Positions 22,401 through 33,846 of a stretch of 64,000 nucleotides of DNA are shown one piece after another. The notes beneath the pieces were generated by a model. That model was not told where the DNA came from. It saw nothing but the letters and a program-made list of their open reading frames with translations, and did no database searches. The position numbers were made by a program, and so were the translations under genes. Source of the stretch: Mallotus nudiflorus (taxonomy: Eukaryota; Streptophyta; Magnoliopsida; Malpighiales; Euphorbiaceae); NCBI GenBank assembly GCA_947683625.1, contig CANTUR010000002.1, positions 7,596,501 through 7,660,500 of the forward strand, given 5' to 3'. The number at the start of each line of letters is the position of its first letter. The stretch's first letter is position 1.

Positions 22401-24576
22401 TGTTAGAAATCAATTATGGTATTTAGACATAAATACATGTATTGTAAGCACAAGTCTAAATAGAGTAAATTTTAAAAATTTGCTCATCATAACCCTTCAT
22501 AAAATGAAGAATTTCATTTTCCCAAGATTCAAATTGCATTGAAATACACAACTAAATAAATTAAGCAATATACAAACAAATAACAAATAAATTATAAGTT
22601 TGTAAACTTACTTATTGTAGAGCTTAGTATTCCTTGTGTTCAATTCCTTGAATCAAATGCTTAGCCCTCCAAATGTAAGGCCTCTAGTTTGAAACATCAA
22701 AGCCTTATCTATCACTTACTTGTGTTAATTGAACTTAGTAATTTGTACTAATTTAATTAAGAGCACAAGTATAGAGTATAAGTTTAATATATGTTGTGTT
22801 TATTTTTGGTTTATGATCTTATCATAACCAAAATAACTTAGTGATTTTACTTAACTCTTTAAGCAAAAACTCACTTAAGCATTATTTTTCCTCTTCTATC
22901 TCTTACCAAGTCTCTTGACTTGCCTTAGATATATCAAAAGATATATGTGTAGTAATTTTCCATTAAGGAAAAGTATGCATTAATTAATTAAGTGATTATT
23001 AAGTATTCCACCTTAGGTATAAACTTATCCATCTAAATTATTAAAAATGACACCTTAGGCATACTTTAGAAATATCCACTTAATTAATATGCCACCTTGC
23101 TTAATTCAATAATTAAGCTTGCCACCTACACATATTAATGTATAAATTTGTATGTAAAGTATACATCAAATGTATTAATTTACATATTAAATTATACATA
23201 TACTTAGATATGGACTTTAATTAATCCTAGGTCCAAAATAAATTTTGGCCTATGTCCAAACCAATTTGGACCATTAATATAAGTCCATAAATAAGTAACA
23301 ACATATATGTATTTATTAATTTAATATATAGTAATTAATATCCAATATTAATTAAATATTAATTAATAAATAATACTCTTATTTGAATTAGATTTCATGA
23401 TATACTAGAATCATTGTTCAAAACATAAATCTAATTCTATTAATCTTGATTAATTGATTAAACTCTTTTAATCAATAATTAGATTAATACTATAGTGAAT
23501 AAATAAAACTCTTTAAGATGTGACTTACTAGGTTCATGTCTAAATGGCAATGAGAAAATATAATATTAACATTTAATATTATTTGAAACTCTTTTCAATT
23601 CTAAATGTGAAAATCTCAGTTATTCACATTTAGTTCTCATAAGCTGTGAGTGACCCCTAGTATCGATATCACAGCTACCCAATTAGAAATGAATGCTTAT
23701 TATGATTCATACGAACCTGATCATAATTACCGTGCACTAAATTCCTTTCATTAAAGATCCCAATATAGCCTAGAGTCAAGGTATTATCACACTCTAATAG
23801 CTTTATTATATGACCTCATCTTAAGTTTTAATTCTTGATAAAATACAACAAATACTAGAACTCTTTATAGTACTAAAACTCTTTTTCAGACTGTGTTGTA
23901 TTTATCCTGGCCAGGAATTTATTCATCAGGAATAAACTTACATAGCATAGGATCTATCCTGGTTCACACCAGGTAATGAATCCCATCTTGGTTAAACATT
24001 CATCCCTACATTTAAATAATTAGAGCCACTACACACTATATACCCATGTGATGATTAACACAAGTATGTAAGTGGTAACAAACTCTAACCACTTAAATGT
24101 GGATGACTATGTCACCTCAAGTCAAAGGACTATATGCACCATTATAATCTAGATTGTGATAGTTGATTATATGTGAATATCCTTGCAATCACAATACTAA
24201 TGTCACTGTTCGATTAACCCATCCAATGAGTATCCACATGTCTATTCTGATTACTCATATCAAGTAGCATGAGTTTCACTATCTCCTACTATTAGTTTCT
24301 CACACTAATCAAGGAAAATAGACAGAGGTGATAGTTTAATTAATATTATCCAAATATTAATTAATTGACTACGAACAATTTATTGTAAATGTACTAAATA
24401 AATTTGTAACTTATATTATCAACTCTTTGATAATAAATTTATTCAACATAATACTAAAGGATAAATACTCAAAAAAAATAACATATTTATTTAAAAGAAT
24501 ATTTTATTGCCACAGGGATTATATACAATGTCTAAATAATTACAAGAATGCCACTAGGGCATACCTTATACTAACA
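22401..24576 (-). repeat. 5' LTR of the inner copia element
   Basis: 2176 bp, TGTTAGAAATCAATTATGG to CCTTATACTAACA. It is nearly the same as 14949-17112 but carries a small extra AATTAAAT-type duplication near 23345. The partner LTR and the TSD define it. Confidence 0.9.
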
Positions 24577-24581
24577 TTTAC

Positions 24582-25700
24582 AACTTGAGTTTTCAAGGCT
24601 CACTCAAAAATCAAATTATAAGTGTTTTCAAGGCTCACACTAAAACCAATTTCCCAAGTGTTTTAATGGTTAAACACTTAAACTAATTCCTTTAGAATAG
24701 AATCTCACTTCCTGTTTTCTAAACCCAGAAAATAGAAGAATAAGAATGTCTATTCTAATCACTCATCAACTCTCACAATAGTTATACACAAAGAATTGTT
24801 TAAAGGAAAGTTTAAGAGCTCAATTGAATGTTTGAGAAAATAATGAATGATAAATAAGTTTTCTTAACCTTTCAATTGAATTCTAAGTTGTGTTTATATA
24901 GACAAACATTTAAAAATTTAGTTTTTGGATGTATCAATCATGTCTCTAATGTTTAGAATTGATTTTGAATCAATTCTTGGACTTTTGGCAACTCAAAGGA
25001 TGCTCACGAGCGGCTTACTAGTGAATAGTGCTCGTAAGGGGTGAAAATATATTTGTTGCATTCAAAAATTTTTGTTGGAATGCTGTCAGTGGTTTGTTCA
25101 TGAGTAGGTTATGGGCAATCAGCTTATGAGGAGTGCTCGTGAGAGGTTCTACCATATTTTGGCAAAAATGTGCTCCAAATGCTCCATTGATGGACAACTC
25201 ATGACCACTTCAAAAGATGCTCATGAATGGGACTAAAGAAGATCGATTCAGTTAAAATGTTCTTCATAAAAGTTATATATAATTGTCTTATATTTCCATA
25301 ATACTTTGAATCACCTCAATTGAATATCTTTAGATCAAGATATTGATGAAATACCAAGTGCTATACAAACTAAAATGCAAGCTGCATATGCTGACTTCGA
25401 CTGAAGATTTGCATACCCAAATGAACTTGGATTTTGATAAGCATGCTTAATATGGAAAGCTTAAGATGTCTAATTCAAAAGTTAAGAAGCTCATTTTCTC
25501 ATTTAAGAGCTCTAAATATGTCAAAAGTTTTCTTCAATCTCAGAGGTTTAATCAACCTCAAAAGTCACTATTCATCCAAAAGTGTATATACTTGGTATAT
25601 GTTTGGTATATAATTCCCTACACACTTAATTGAAATTATTAATATAAAATTTTTTTGTCAAAATCCAAAATTAGGAGTTTGATCGTGCAAATGGTCAACA
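24582..25700 (-). repeat. SIRE-like 5' LTR, second part
   Basis: It continues the LTR begun at 14697 and ends GCAAATGGTCAACA, followed by the TSD CTTAT. A minus-strand TATA-like CTATATAAACA is at about 24888-24900. The CTCATGAG/CTCGTGAG palindromes upstream of it (about 24995-25235) match the other copies. Confidence 0.85.
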
Positions 25701-25908
25701 CTTATGACACATATCCATGTTGTCAACCATGCAATCACATTGCATATAAAACTATGCTTATATGGCCACCATGTCACATGCTTAGGTGGCACCTCCTTTA
25801 GTGAGTGGGCTTAGATTTGGGCTCATTTAACTCTTTAATAGGCTCATCTCTATAACATCCACTAAGGTTATACTTAACACTTAAAGAAGGCCCATCTTCA
25901 TAATACAC

Positions 25909-27585
25909 AATTGTTATACCATGGACCCCTGTTCATATTACAATACAGACACACAATTGTGAATTAGAAAGACTCACTAACATCAGCAGCATTGAATTGG
26001 TGAACAAGAAATATGGATGGTAAGATGAGTTACTTTACTAGTTGCAATTATTTGTAATTTTTTATTTTTCATTCTCATTATTTTTTAAAAAATTAATAGA
26101 AATGATGTATTTTTTATTTATCAAAAAATTATTATTTTTTATTTTATTAACTATGGTGGTTTAATTTAATTTTTTATTCATGATTTTAGTTAAAATAAAT
26201 TTTTTATTCATTAAAAAATTATTTAATTTTTTATTTTTTAATTATAATAAATAAACTTTTCCTTGTATTTTTTAATATTTACTTGTATTTTTTAATTTTT
26301 AGTTAAATAATATAAGTTTATTATTTAAATAACGTATGTTCATAAAATAAAACATGTATAGTTATTGCTTAAATAATACATGTTCAATAAACTTCATCTA
26401 CAAATTCATTGATTTTCATTTGCAAGTTCATTGAATCTGCTAGTAAAGATCAATGAACTTACAAGTTTTATCTGCATGTTCATTGACATTCACCTTCAGG
26501 TTCATTCAACTTCACTTGTATGTTTATTCACATTCACCTACAAGTTCACTTTCAATCTCATTAAAAAATTAAAAATATTTTTTATTTATCAAAAAAATTA
26601 TTTTTTCTTTTTATTTTATTAATTACAGTGGTTGAATTTAATTTTTTATTCATGATTTTAGTCAAAATAGAATTTTTATTCATTAAAAAATTATTTAATT
26701 ATTTAATTATAATAAATAGAGTTTCACTTGTATATTTTTATTTTAGTTAAATATTGTGGATTCATTACTTAAATAATGTAGGTTCATAAGATAAAACATA
26801 TAAGTCCATTAGATGGAAAAACTAAACAAATGAATTTGACAAAAAATATATTAAAATTATCGTGAACCTCCAATTAATAACAAATGAACCTCTATATTAT
26901 AACTAATGAATATGTATGCATGAGTTAATAAATATAAAGTTATAACTTTTAAAAAATAAATAAAATAGACATAAAAAAAATGTACACCCAATTGGCAATA
27001 ACTAATAACAATATGAGAATGCTTTATTTTAAATATTCAACGAAGGCAACATGAGAATGCTTTTGAAAGCTAAATCCCAAGAACCAGTCGCCCAGTGCTA
27101 TGTTTTTAGCTTCAGTGAAAACAAGTGTACTTTTGGATAGTAAAGATAAGGGAACTGCAACTATAACAAGTAAAGGCATTCCTGAAAAATAACATGCAAA
27201 GGGTGTCCAAAAGATGTTGATTTGTTATCTTAAAAAACAACCCCAAATGTGATAGATTTTATTTCACATCTTTAAGGAAAGCAACATTTGGATGCTTATG
27301 GGAAGCTCAAAACCAAGGAATAGCTAGTGAAAAGTAATGTCTCCCTTGCTTCAGCAGTAATTAGTGCACCTCCTAGGTCTTCACAAACAAGACCAAGATG
27401 AAGACAAAGATAGCAAATTGTAATATAAGTTGTACAAGTGAGGGAAACATGGACATCTTAATGATAGCAAGCACTCAATAAAAAAATAAAGTAAAAAAAG
27501 TGTTAAGAAAAAGATGTTTTTACATGTGTGATGGATCTCTGGTCCACAATACAATATGGACAAGGGTCCATGACATAATTTATCT
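25909..27585. mobile_element. MULE-like non-autonomous element in the solo copia LTR
   Basis: The flanks carry an exact 9-bp duplication, ATAATACAC, at 25900-25908 and 27586-27594. The ends are imperfect inverted repeats. The left reads AATTGTTATACCATGGACCC, and the reverse complement of the right reads AGATAAATTATGTCATGGAC. Both go on into CC(C/T)TGT(T/C)CATATT. No transposase is encoded. Two internal duplications are visible: a block of about 150 bp at 26107-26260 recurs at 26579-26720, and one of about 100 bp at 27036-27130 recurs more loosely at 27280-27380. The 9-bp TSD suggests the Mutator superfamily. Confidence 0.65.
26397..26560. repeat. Degenerate short tandem repeat (about 20-24 bp)
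   Basis: Variants of CAAGTTCATTGAA, TTCATTGACATTCACCT and TTCATTCAACTTCACTTG follow one another about seven times. The array lies between the two copies of the 150-bp block inside the MULE-like element. Confidence 0.5.
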
Positions 27586-28931
27586 ATAATACACCTAATT
27601 GTCCAAACCCATGCATCATCCATTAACCTACATATACATGGCCCATCTTATGGCCCATATCCAAAGTAGCATTGGTGGCAAATATCAATTTGGTCTTTAA
27701 CATTAACATCATATATTAAATTAAGTCCAAATTAATATTTAATACTCCTAACCTTTCAATTAGATTTCGGGATATGCTAGCTCCTGGCATAAGTGAAAAT
27801 TGAATTCAATTAATTAAATTAATTAATTAAACACTTTAATTAATAATTAAATTAATAGTTCTCATTATCGGCGCTACTCTTATATGTGTAACTTACTAGG
27901 TTTAAGTCCAAATGGCAATGGAAATAAATAATATTAACCATTAATATTATTGGAAACTCTTTACATTCTAAATGTGAAAATCCTAATTAATCACATTTAG
28001 TTTCCATATGTCCTGAGTGACCCCCAGTAAAGATGTCACGACTACCCAATAGGAAATGAATATTATATGTATATTCACAAGAACCATAAAACATAATTAC
28101 CATGCACTCAATTACCCTTCATTACAGGATCCTAATATTGGCTAGAGTCATGATTAGTCAAACTCTATCATATGACATTATGTTTAGTTCAATTTTTTAT
28201 AGAATATAACTCTTACAAGAAACACTTTCTAACTCCAAAAACTTTTTTTGGTTAAGTTAAGTTTGACCAGACTAGGTACTTATTCATCCAGAACAACTTA
28301 GATAGCATAAGATCTTATCCCGGTTCACTCCAGGTAATGAATTCCATCTTGGTTGATCACTCATCCCTATATATAATCGACTAGAGCCATCACACGTTGA
28401 ATACCCATACATGACTAGCATAAGTATATAAGTGGTAACAAACTCTAACCAATCATATGTGGATGACCGTGTCGCCTTAGGTTAAAGGACCATATGCACT
28501 ATTATGTCCAAGATAGTAATTGTTGACTAAAGTGGATTCCTATGCAATCACTTATCTTACATCACAGTTCGATCCACCCATCATATGAGTATCCACATAT
28601 CTATTTTGACATCTTATATCAAGTAGCATGAGACTCACTACCTCCTACTATCGATATCAAATACCAATCAAGAAAAATATACAAAGGTGATCATCTATGG
28701 ATTAATACTATCCATTTATTAATTTTATGACTATGAACATTTTATAGCATATGTACTAAAAGAATTTATCACTCATATACCCTGATAATAAACTCTTTTA
28801 ATGTTATGTTAAAGGGTAAATACTCAAATAAACAAACACTTTATTTAAATGAATATTTTATTATCATAAGGATAAAAGTACAAAGTCATTTATATTACAA
28901 GAAATGGCACTAGGGCACATCTATACTAACA

Positions 28932-29168
28932 ATATGAAAGCCAAAATAGAGAAAACATAAGATGAATAGCATCAACCGACACACCATTCATCTTAATGAA
29001 TATAGTCATATAAGCAATTGGATCTTCTCATGGTAAGTTATGAAATTGGGAACTCTGAATCATTTGCACCATGGATGGATTGATATCAAAGTTATTTAAT
29101 GTCATTGCTGAATGAATGATAGGTGATTGCTTATGATGAATGTCATTACACTTTAAGTGCTCCCTCAT
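28932..29168 (-). pseudogene. Ty3/gypsy gag N-terminal remnant (piece 1 of 3)
   Basis: The minus strand from 29168 reads MREHLKCN, then NNFDINPSMVQMIQSSQF, EDPIAYMT and MNGVSVDAIHLMFSLF. This matches the order of the N-terminal gag segment of Athila-type gypsy elements (NNFE.KP..IQM.Q...F.G...EDP..HL..F, NGV..DAIRLRLFPFSL). The next expected residues (KA..W) are found at 2090-2040, on the other side of the nested block, so this piece and the one at 1354-2115 were once contiguous. Confidence 0.7.
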
Positions 29169-29318
29169 AGTCCTCCTTTAGCTACCCTTTTGTACTATGA
29201 GTCCTTCATATAAACTACCTAAAAAAATAAAAGTTAGAATTAAAATAAAAAAATAAAAGAGAGTTTAAATCAAACAATTCCAAAATGCTTATTGACAACC
29301 ATCATCAATTTAAGGGGG
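29169..29318. other. AT-rich spacer ending in a polypurine tract
   Basis: No gene. The last bases, CATCAATTTAAGGGGG, look like the plus-strand polypurine tract of a copia element and abut the LTR-like sequence at 29319. Confidence 0.4.
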
Positions 29319-29510
29319 TGTCAAAAGGAGAAGATCTTATAGTAATTAAAAAGAAAAATATCACCTAATAGTTTAGGATTCTAATTGTATATTTTCTATT
29401 TGTACATTTCCTTCTTTCTATGTATAGATGCATGTTTGTATATAAATAAGTTTGTAACTCATGTATTGAATATATAAAAAAAAATTATGTTTTCTTCCTC
29501 CTTATTTTCA
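29319..29510 (+). mobile_element. Truncated short copia LTR (Ale-like)
   Basis: It starts TGTCAAAAGGAG directly after a purine-rich tract and ends TTATTTTCA, 192 bp. It holds TGTATATAAATAAG (TATA-like, about 29439) and TTTGTAACTCATGTATTG. Short LTRs of this makeup with such a tract are typical of Ale-type copia elements. No second LTR or TSD was found, so this is a 3' end fragment. It could also be a chance resemblance. Confidence 0.4.
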
Positions 29511-30869
29511 AACTTTATTATAACCTCCACCCTAATCACCACCATTTGCTATCAACTTTTAACCATGGCATCTACTCTACCTCTTCTTCGCTTTTCCATT
29601 TTTTTATCAAACTTAAAAAGACTAAGATGTTTTAGGCTTTCTAGAAAAAGATTAGGTCAAATCTCCTAAACTAACAACCATAGCTACTGCTGCTACCACC
29701 ATTAGACTAAGCTCAACCCAAACTTTCATTTTTACTAGCCCCACCTTCAATCATCACATGAAGCTTGTGAATGGAGTCTCATAATTTTTTATAGATGTAT
29801 GACTAATATACTTAGTTGAAGCCACTATTCTTTTACATTTAATGGTATATTGGGATTCTAGACATTATTATGTGTGCATTGATATTATTGGCTTAGTTTA
29901 ATAATGTCACCAATAGATGATGAGGGTCAATTGGTCCATTCATCGCTAATAATGTGAACATTGACTACACCAAAATGTTGTGAAATTAATTTTAATAAAA
30001 GTATAAATTATGCCAAATAATGTTAATTATTGGAGTGAAGTCTAGTTCTTTAATGTTTGTACAATAAAAAGTTTTAAATAATTTTAGTGGAGATTTTTTT
30101 ATTTTCATTTAAATTAATTAGGCTCATTGAAAATATTTCTGATAGTCTCAAAATGTAAATTTAGACCTTAAATAAGCTCTCTATAGGGTTTGCAACTCAT
30201 TTTTGATAATTTGTTGCTTTTGATAATTTTTTGAAATTAATAAGAATGTTAATCAATATTTTATGTTATATAATCATCTAGAGTGGGAAATACGGCTCCT
30301 CGGTAGGCATGATCATGTTGGCCAACACGTTCCACTTATAAGTTAATATTTTAAAGTGTTTATTTATTTCTTGCATCGTAAATTCTAATTTTCAAGATAT
30401 TTATTTTTGATAATGCAATAATTTTGTCACTCCAATACTGTTGTAATTATGATCTTTTTTGCTCTATTGGTGATGTATTATCATCCATTTATTATCATCA
30501 ATAAATTAATTACTATTGGTTCATTTTCTTTTATTTACTAAATTGTCTTATGTTTTACCAGGTCAGAGGATTTTGGTAGAATGGACTACCTAATGGGTGT
30601 CACTAGAACAATGAATGCACTGGTTTTAATTTCAAGTTAGGTTTGTATTTTTTAATGTTATGTATGATTTTTTATTAAGTCTTAATCAAACTTGTTATCA
30701 TAAGGCATTTGTATGGATTAAATGACCAATTGTGGCTAAACCTAGTTAAGCTTATTCTATAAGAGTGACAGTCACTTAGATTTGATAGAATTAAAAGGCT
30801 ATTAAATTTGAGGTTTAGTGTTCGATATTTTATACTATTTAGTATTTTATAACATTTTATTATCGTATT
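29511..30869. other. AT-rich intergenic sequence, nothing recognised
   Basis: No supported gene. A short plus-strand ORF at 29487-29669 and a minus-strand one at 30675-30941 have ordinary low-complexity composition and no known motif. The sequence may be old retroelement leader. Confidence 0.5.
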
Positions 30870-32350
30870 TGAAAAGAGTCCTAAAGGGGGGGTGAATAGG
30901 ACTATTAAATAAAAATGAGAAATTAAAAGAATTATTTGCAAGAATTACATAGAAGTTGAAAAGGAAGAATGAAGAACACAAAGATTTAAGGAGTTCGGAT
31001 TCAACAACAATCCTCATCTCCACCTAACTTATCCTTAAGTTAGGATTTTCAATCACCCACAATCTTATTCACAAGATTAAGATTCTACAAGAGTTTTATT
31101 GCTCACTCTTATAACCTTACAACATGAGTTTTCAAGGCTCACTCAAAAAACTAAAACCCAATTGTTTCAATGGACAACACTTAAACCAATTCCTTTAGAA
31201 ACAAATCTCACTTCCCTTCTAATCTAACCCAAGATTTAAGATAAAGAGAAATTCTATTTCTAACACATACCCAACTCTCATAAAAGTTATACAAACAAAT
31301 AATTGTTTAAGAGAATTTGAGAGCTCAATTAATGCTTAAGAAAGAATGAATGATAAATAAGTTTCTTAACTTTCATTTAGCTCTAAAGGTATTTATACTT
31401 AAAAATATAGATATTGGAGGTGTAAATAATATGTCCAACATCTATATTTTGAATCATTTAAAAGTGATGTTTTCAAACATCTATTCGTGGAATAAAACCA
31501 TGATTGGTTGCTCAAGATGTTTGAATTTGCCCATACTTTCTTCATAAAAGACTGTAGATATTTGAATTATCTTTTGATATCATTTTGAATCACCTAAATT
31601 GGACATCTGTAGCTTAGAATATGTCCAAAATACTAAGAGCTATGCAATTTGAAATACAGAATACTATCAGACAGCTATACCCAAGTTGAAGCCGTGATTT
31701 CTTCCTGAAGAAATTTGAATTTGCCTATACTTTCTTCATAAAAATTATAGATATTTGATTTATCTTTCCATATCATTTTGAATCACCTAAATTAGACTTC
31801 TGTAACTGAGGATATGTCTAAATACTAAGAGCCATGCAATCTAAAATGCATAATACTGTCAAACAGTTATACCCAAGTTGAAGCCATGATTTACTTTTGA
31901 AGAAATTTGAATTTGCCTATGCTTTCTACATGAAAATTGTAGCTATTTAACTTATCTTTCCATATCATTTTGAATCACCCTAATTAGATTTCTTTAACTC
32001 AAGATATGTCCAAAATACTAAGAGATATGCAATATGAGATGACAGATGTATACGTGGATTTCGACTCAAAATTTGCATAACCAAATGAACTTGAATTTTC
32101 ACAAATAAGACCAATTAAGAAAGCTTAATATGTCTAATTCAAATGTGAAGAAGATAACTTTCTCATTATAAAGCTCTAAGGATGTCAAAAGCCTCATTGA
32201 ATCTTAAAGGTCCAATCAGCCCAAGACAATTATACTTCATTGTAACTTCCAATAGAGTCCTAACTTATACACACTTAAATAAATTAATTAAATACTCAAA
32301 ATTAATTTTGTTAAGATCAAAATTAAGATTGATTATTGCTAAGATCAATA
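30870..32350 (-). mobile_element. Solo LTR, diverged member of the SIRE-like LTR family
   Basis: It begins TGAAAAGAGTCCTAAAGGGG like the LTR at 2972 and ends AGATCAATA, where CA has mutated to TA. It is flanked by an exact 5-bp TSD, GTATT, at 30865-30869 and 32351-32355. The CTAACTT-(8 bp)-AAGTTAG inverted repeat is kept at about 31024-31043. Inside, a block around AAATTTGAATTTGCC and TCATAAAAATTATAGAT recurs three times (about 31500-31600, 31690-31790 and 31880-31970), which makes it longer than its relatives. Confidence 0.75.
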
Positions 32351-32355
32351 GTATT

Positions 32356-33846
32356 TTATATGTATTATAAAATTTTATATGTTATTATGATTTTTCATGC
32401 TTAGTAGATAATATTAATTTTAACTATGGCTCTATTGCAAATGAATAATATTATTTATACCATCAATATTTAACAAAATATGCATTTCTAAGTGTTAATT
32501 CCTTCAGTGCGATCTAACTCCCCTTAATTTTATTTTGCCAAAAATTCCATAATTAGCGTATTAGACACCTTCCTCTGCATTGGATTTTCTTTTTTTGGGG
32601 CTTTATTATGTATGTTTTGATTATCAACATCTATCATACTTTCATACTCTAGATACCTTAATAGCACTAATATTGTAACTTGTAATCTTATGTTAATGCT
32701 TTTTTTTTTAATTGATAGCATATGGATTTAAGGTTTATTTATGTTGATTTATGCATTGTAGTTAATTTTCACTATTTATATTATATTTGGATATAAAGCC
32801 CATGTGAACTGTTATGATAAATGCATATTTTATGTTTGTTTCAAATTAATATTTGATTAATTTTACTTGTTGAAGTGTGATTATTTTGGTTAAAATGGTT
32901 AAAATATGTTGATTTATGATTTTATTTAGTTATTCATCTATTTGGCATAATTCATATAGATTAGGTTTAGTTTTATTTTTGATTCAATTTGATGATGTTT
33001 TTAAATGCATTTAAAGTGTTTTTATGGTTTTTTAAGGTATTTGAAAGTTAAAATTTGAATAATAAGCAAATGAGGGGTCAAATTAGTGAAATTAAGTAAG
33101 AAAATTGAGTCTAAAAGATCGCATGGTTATGTGGTGCAATCGCACAACCTCGTGGTGGAGCTTGGAAGTAAGAAGTTAAACCTAGCACCAACCATATAGC
33201 TATGTAATTTGACCACACATCCGTGAGATGCTGGATGCGTGCTATTAAGAAGTGAGCTTATTGCTATGAGTTAAGACAACATAACCATGCGGTCCTTCAA
33301 GATTTAGTTTAGATTTGTGCACAATTTAATATTTTGGCCATAACTTGAGATACAAATATCATAATGATGTGATTTTAAAATGTTTAAAAATCTAAGAGAT
33401 AAGGCTATAATTTTTATGAAGACATTTAGAGATGATTCAATCATTTTTTAAAACTACCATTAGATTGAAATTATGTCACTGATGAAGGGTAGTACAAGTA
33501 TTTTAGTTACATTAGGGTTTGGTTAACTTGAAACCTAATTTTATTCCAACTCAAGTAAAGGTGAATTTGAGCTATATATATGAGGCTATTAGACCAAGAG
33601 GGAGGACATACTTCATACAACATTGTTCATCATCATTCACTCATTAACTTTTGCATTAGAAGTTAGAGTTTTGCAAGGATTCAAGAAAGAGGTTTTCTTA
33701 ATTCAAAGGAGCTGTACACATTGAATAATTGAAGACCATATATATTCTCTTCTTCTTAATTCTTATTTTTCATTATGTTTGTTGAGATTTCTTTTATTTA
33801 TGTTTTTGTTTGCATAAACATGTTAAGCTGAATTTTTATTATATGT
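32356..33846 (+). repeat. Ty3/gypsy LTR-like remnant, left part
   Basis: The composition and phrases are those of long plant gypsy LTRs. It has a TGGTTATGTGGTGCAATCGC segment (about 33125), TTTTGGCCATAACTTGAGAT (about 33332), and a TATA-like CTATATATATGAGG at 33574 followed by a leader. Its left edge is not defined. It is interrupted at 33847 by a solo LTR and resumes at 35183. Confidence 0.4.

Larger units (their letters stand above)
14949..24576 (-). mobile_element. Nearly intact Ty1/copia element (Angela/BARE-like?) inside the SIRE-like 5' LTR
   Basis: 9628 bp with two LTRs of about 2.17 kb (14949-17112 and 22401-24576), each TGTTAG...CTAACA. The TSD is CTTAC at 14944-14948 and TTTAC at 24577-24581. 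Minus-strand order is 5' LTR, Met-tRNA PBS, gag, protease, integrase, RT, RNase H, polypurine tract and 3' LTR. Large LTRs and RT/RNase H motifs (DLGEATYILGIRLYRDRSKR, ADPLTK) suggest the Angela/BARE or a close lineage, not proven. The coding region has only a handful of stops and frameshifts and is the best preserved retroelement here. The first 100 LTR bases differ at about six sites, and long later stretches are nearly identical. Confidence 0.9.
2972..25700 (-). mobile_element. Complete SIRE/Maximus-like Ty1/copia element, with two nested insertions
   Basis: Both LTRs (TGAAAGAGTCC...GGTCAACA on the plus strand) are present, flanked by an exact 5-bp TSD, CTTAT, at 2967-2971 and 25701-25705. 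Minus-strand order from the right is 5' LTR, PBS complementary to initiator Met-tRNA, gag with zinc knuckle and coiled coil, protease, integrase, reverse transcriptase and RNase H. A long 3' untranslated region with repeated polypurine tracts and the 3' LTR follow. Domain order PR-INT-RT-RH makes it copia. The gag type and polypurine-tract array suggest the Sirevirus lineage. Removing the nested LTR and copia element leaves about 9.7 kb, the usual Sirevirus size. All genes carry stops or frameshifts. Confidence 0.85.
25706..28931 (-). mobile_element. Solo copia LTR, right part (continues from 2971)
   Basis: From about 27595 the sequence again follows the inner copia LTR at moderate identity. 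Shared landmarks are AACTTACTAGGTT, AAATGGCAATG, TCTAAATGTGAAAATC, TGAGTGACCCC, ACTACCCAATAGGAAATGAAT, CCAGGTAATGAATTCC, GGCACTAGGGCA and the terminus ACTAACA at 28931. The interval 25909-27585 is a later insertion. Orientation matches the inner copia element. Confidence 0.7.

Noticed and set aside
29487..29669. 60-codon plus ORF with a hydrophobic start, after a TATA-like box.
   Set aside because: It overlaps the end of a short copia LTR, has low-complexity composition, and no family was recognised.
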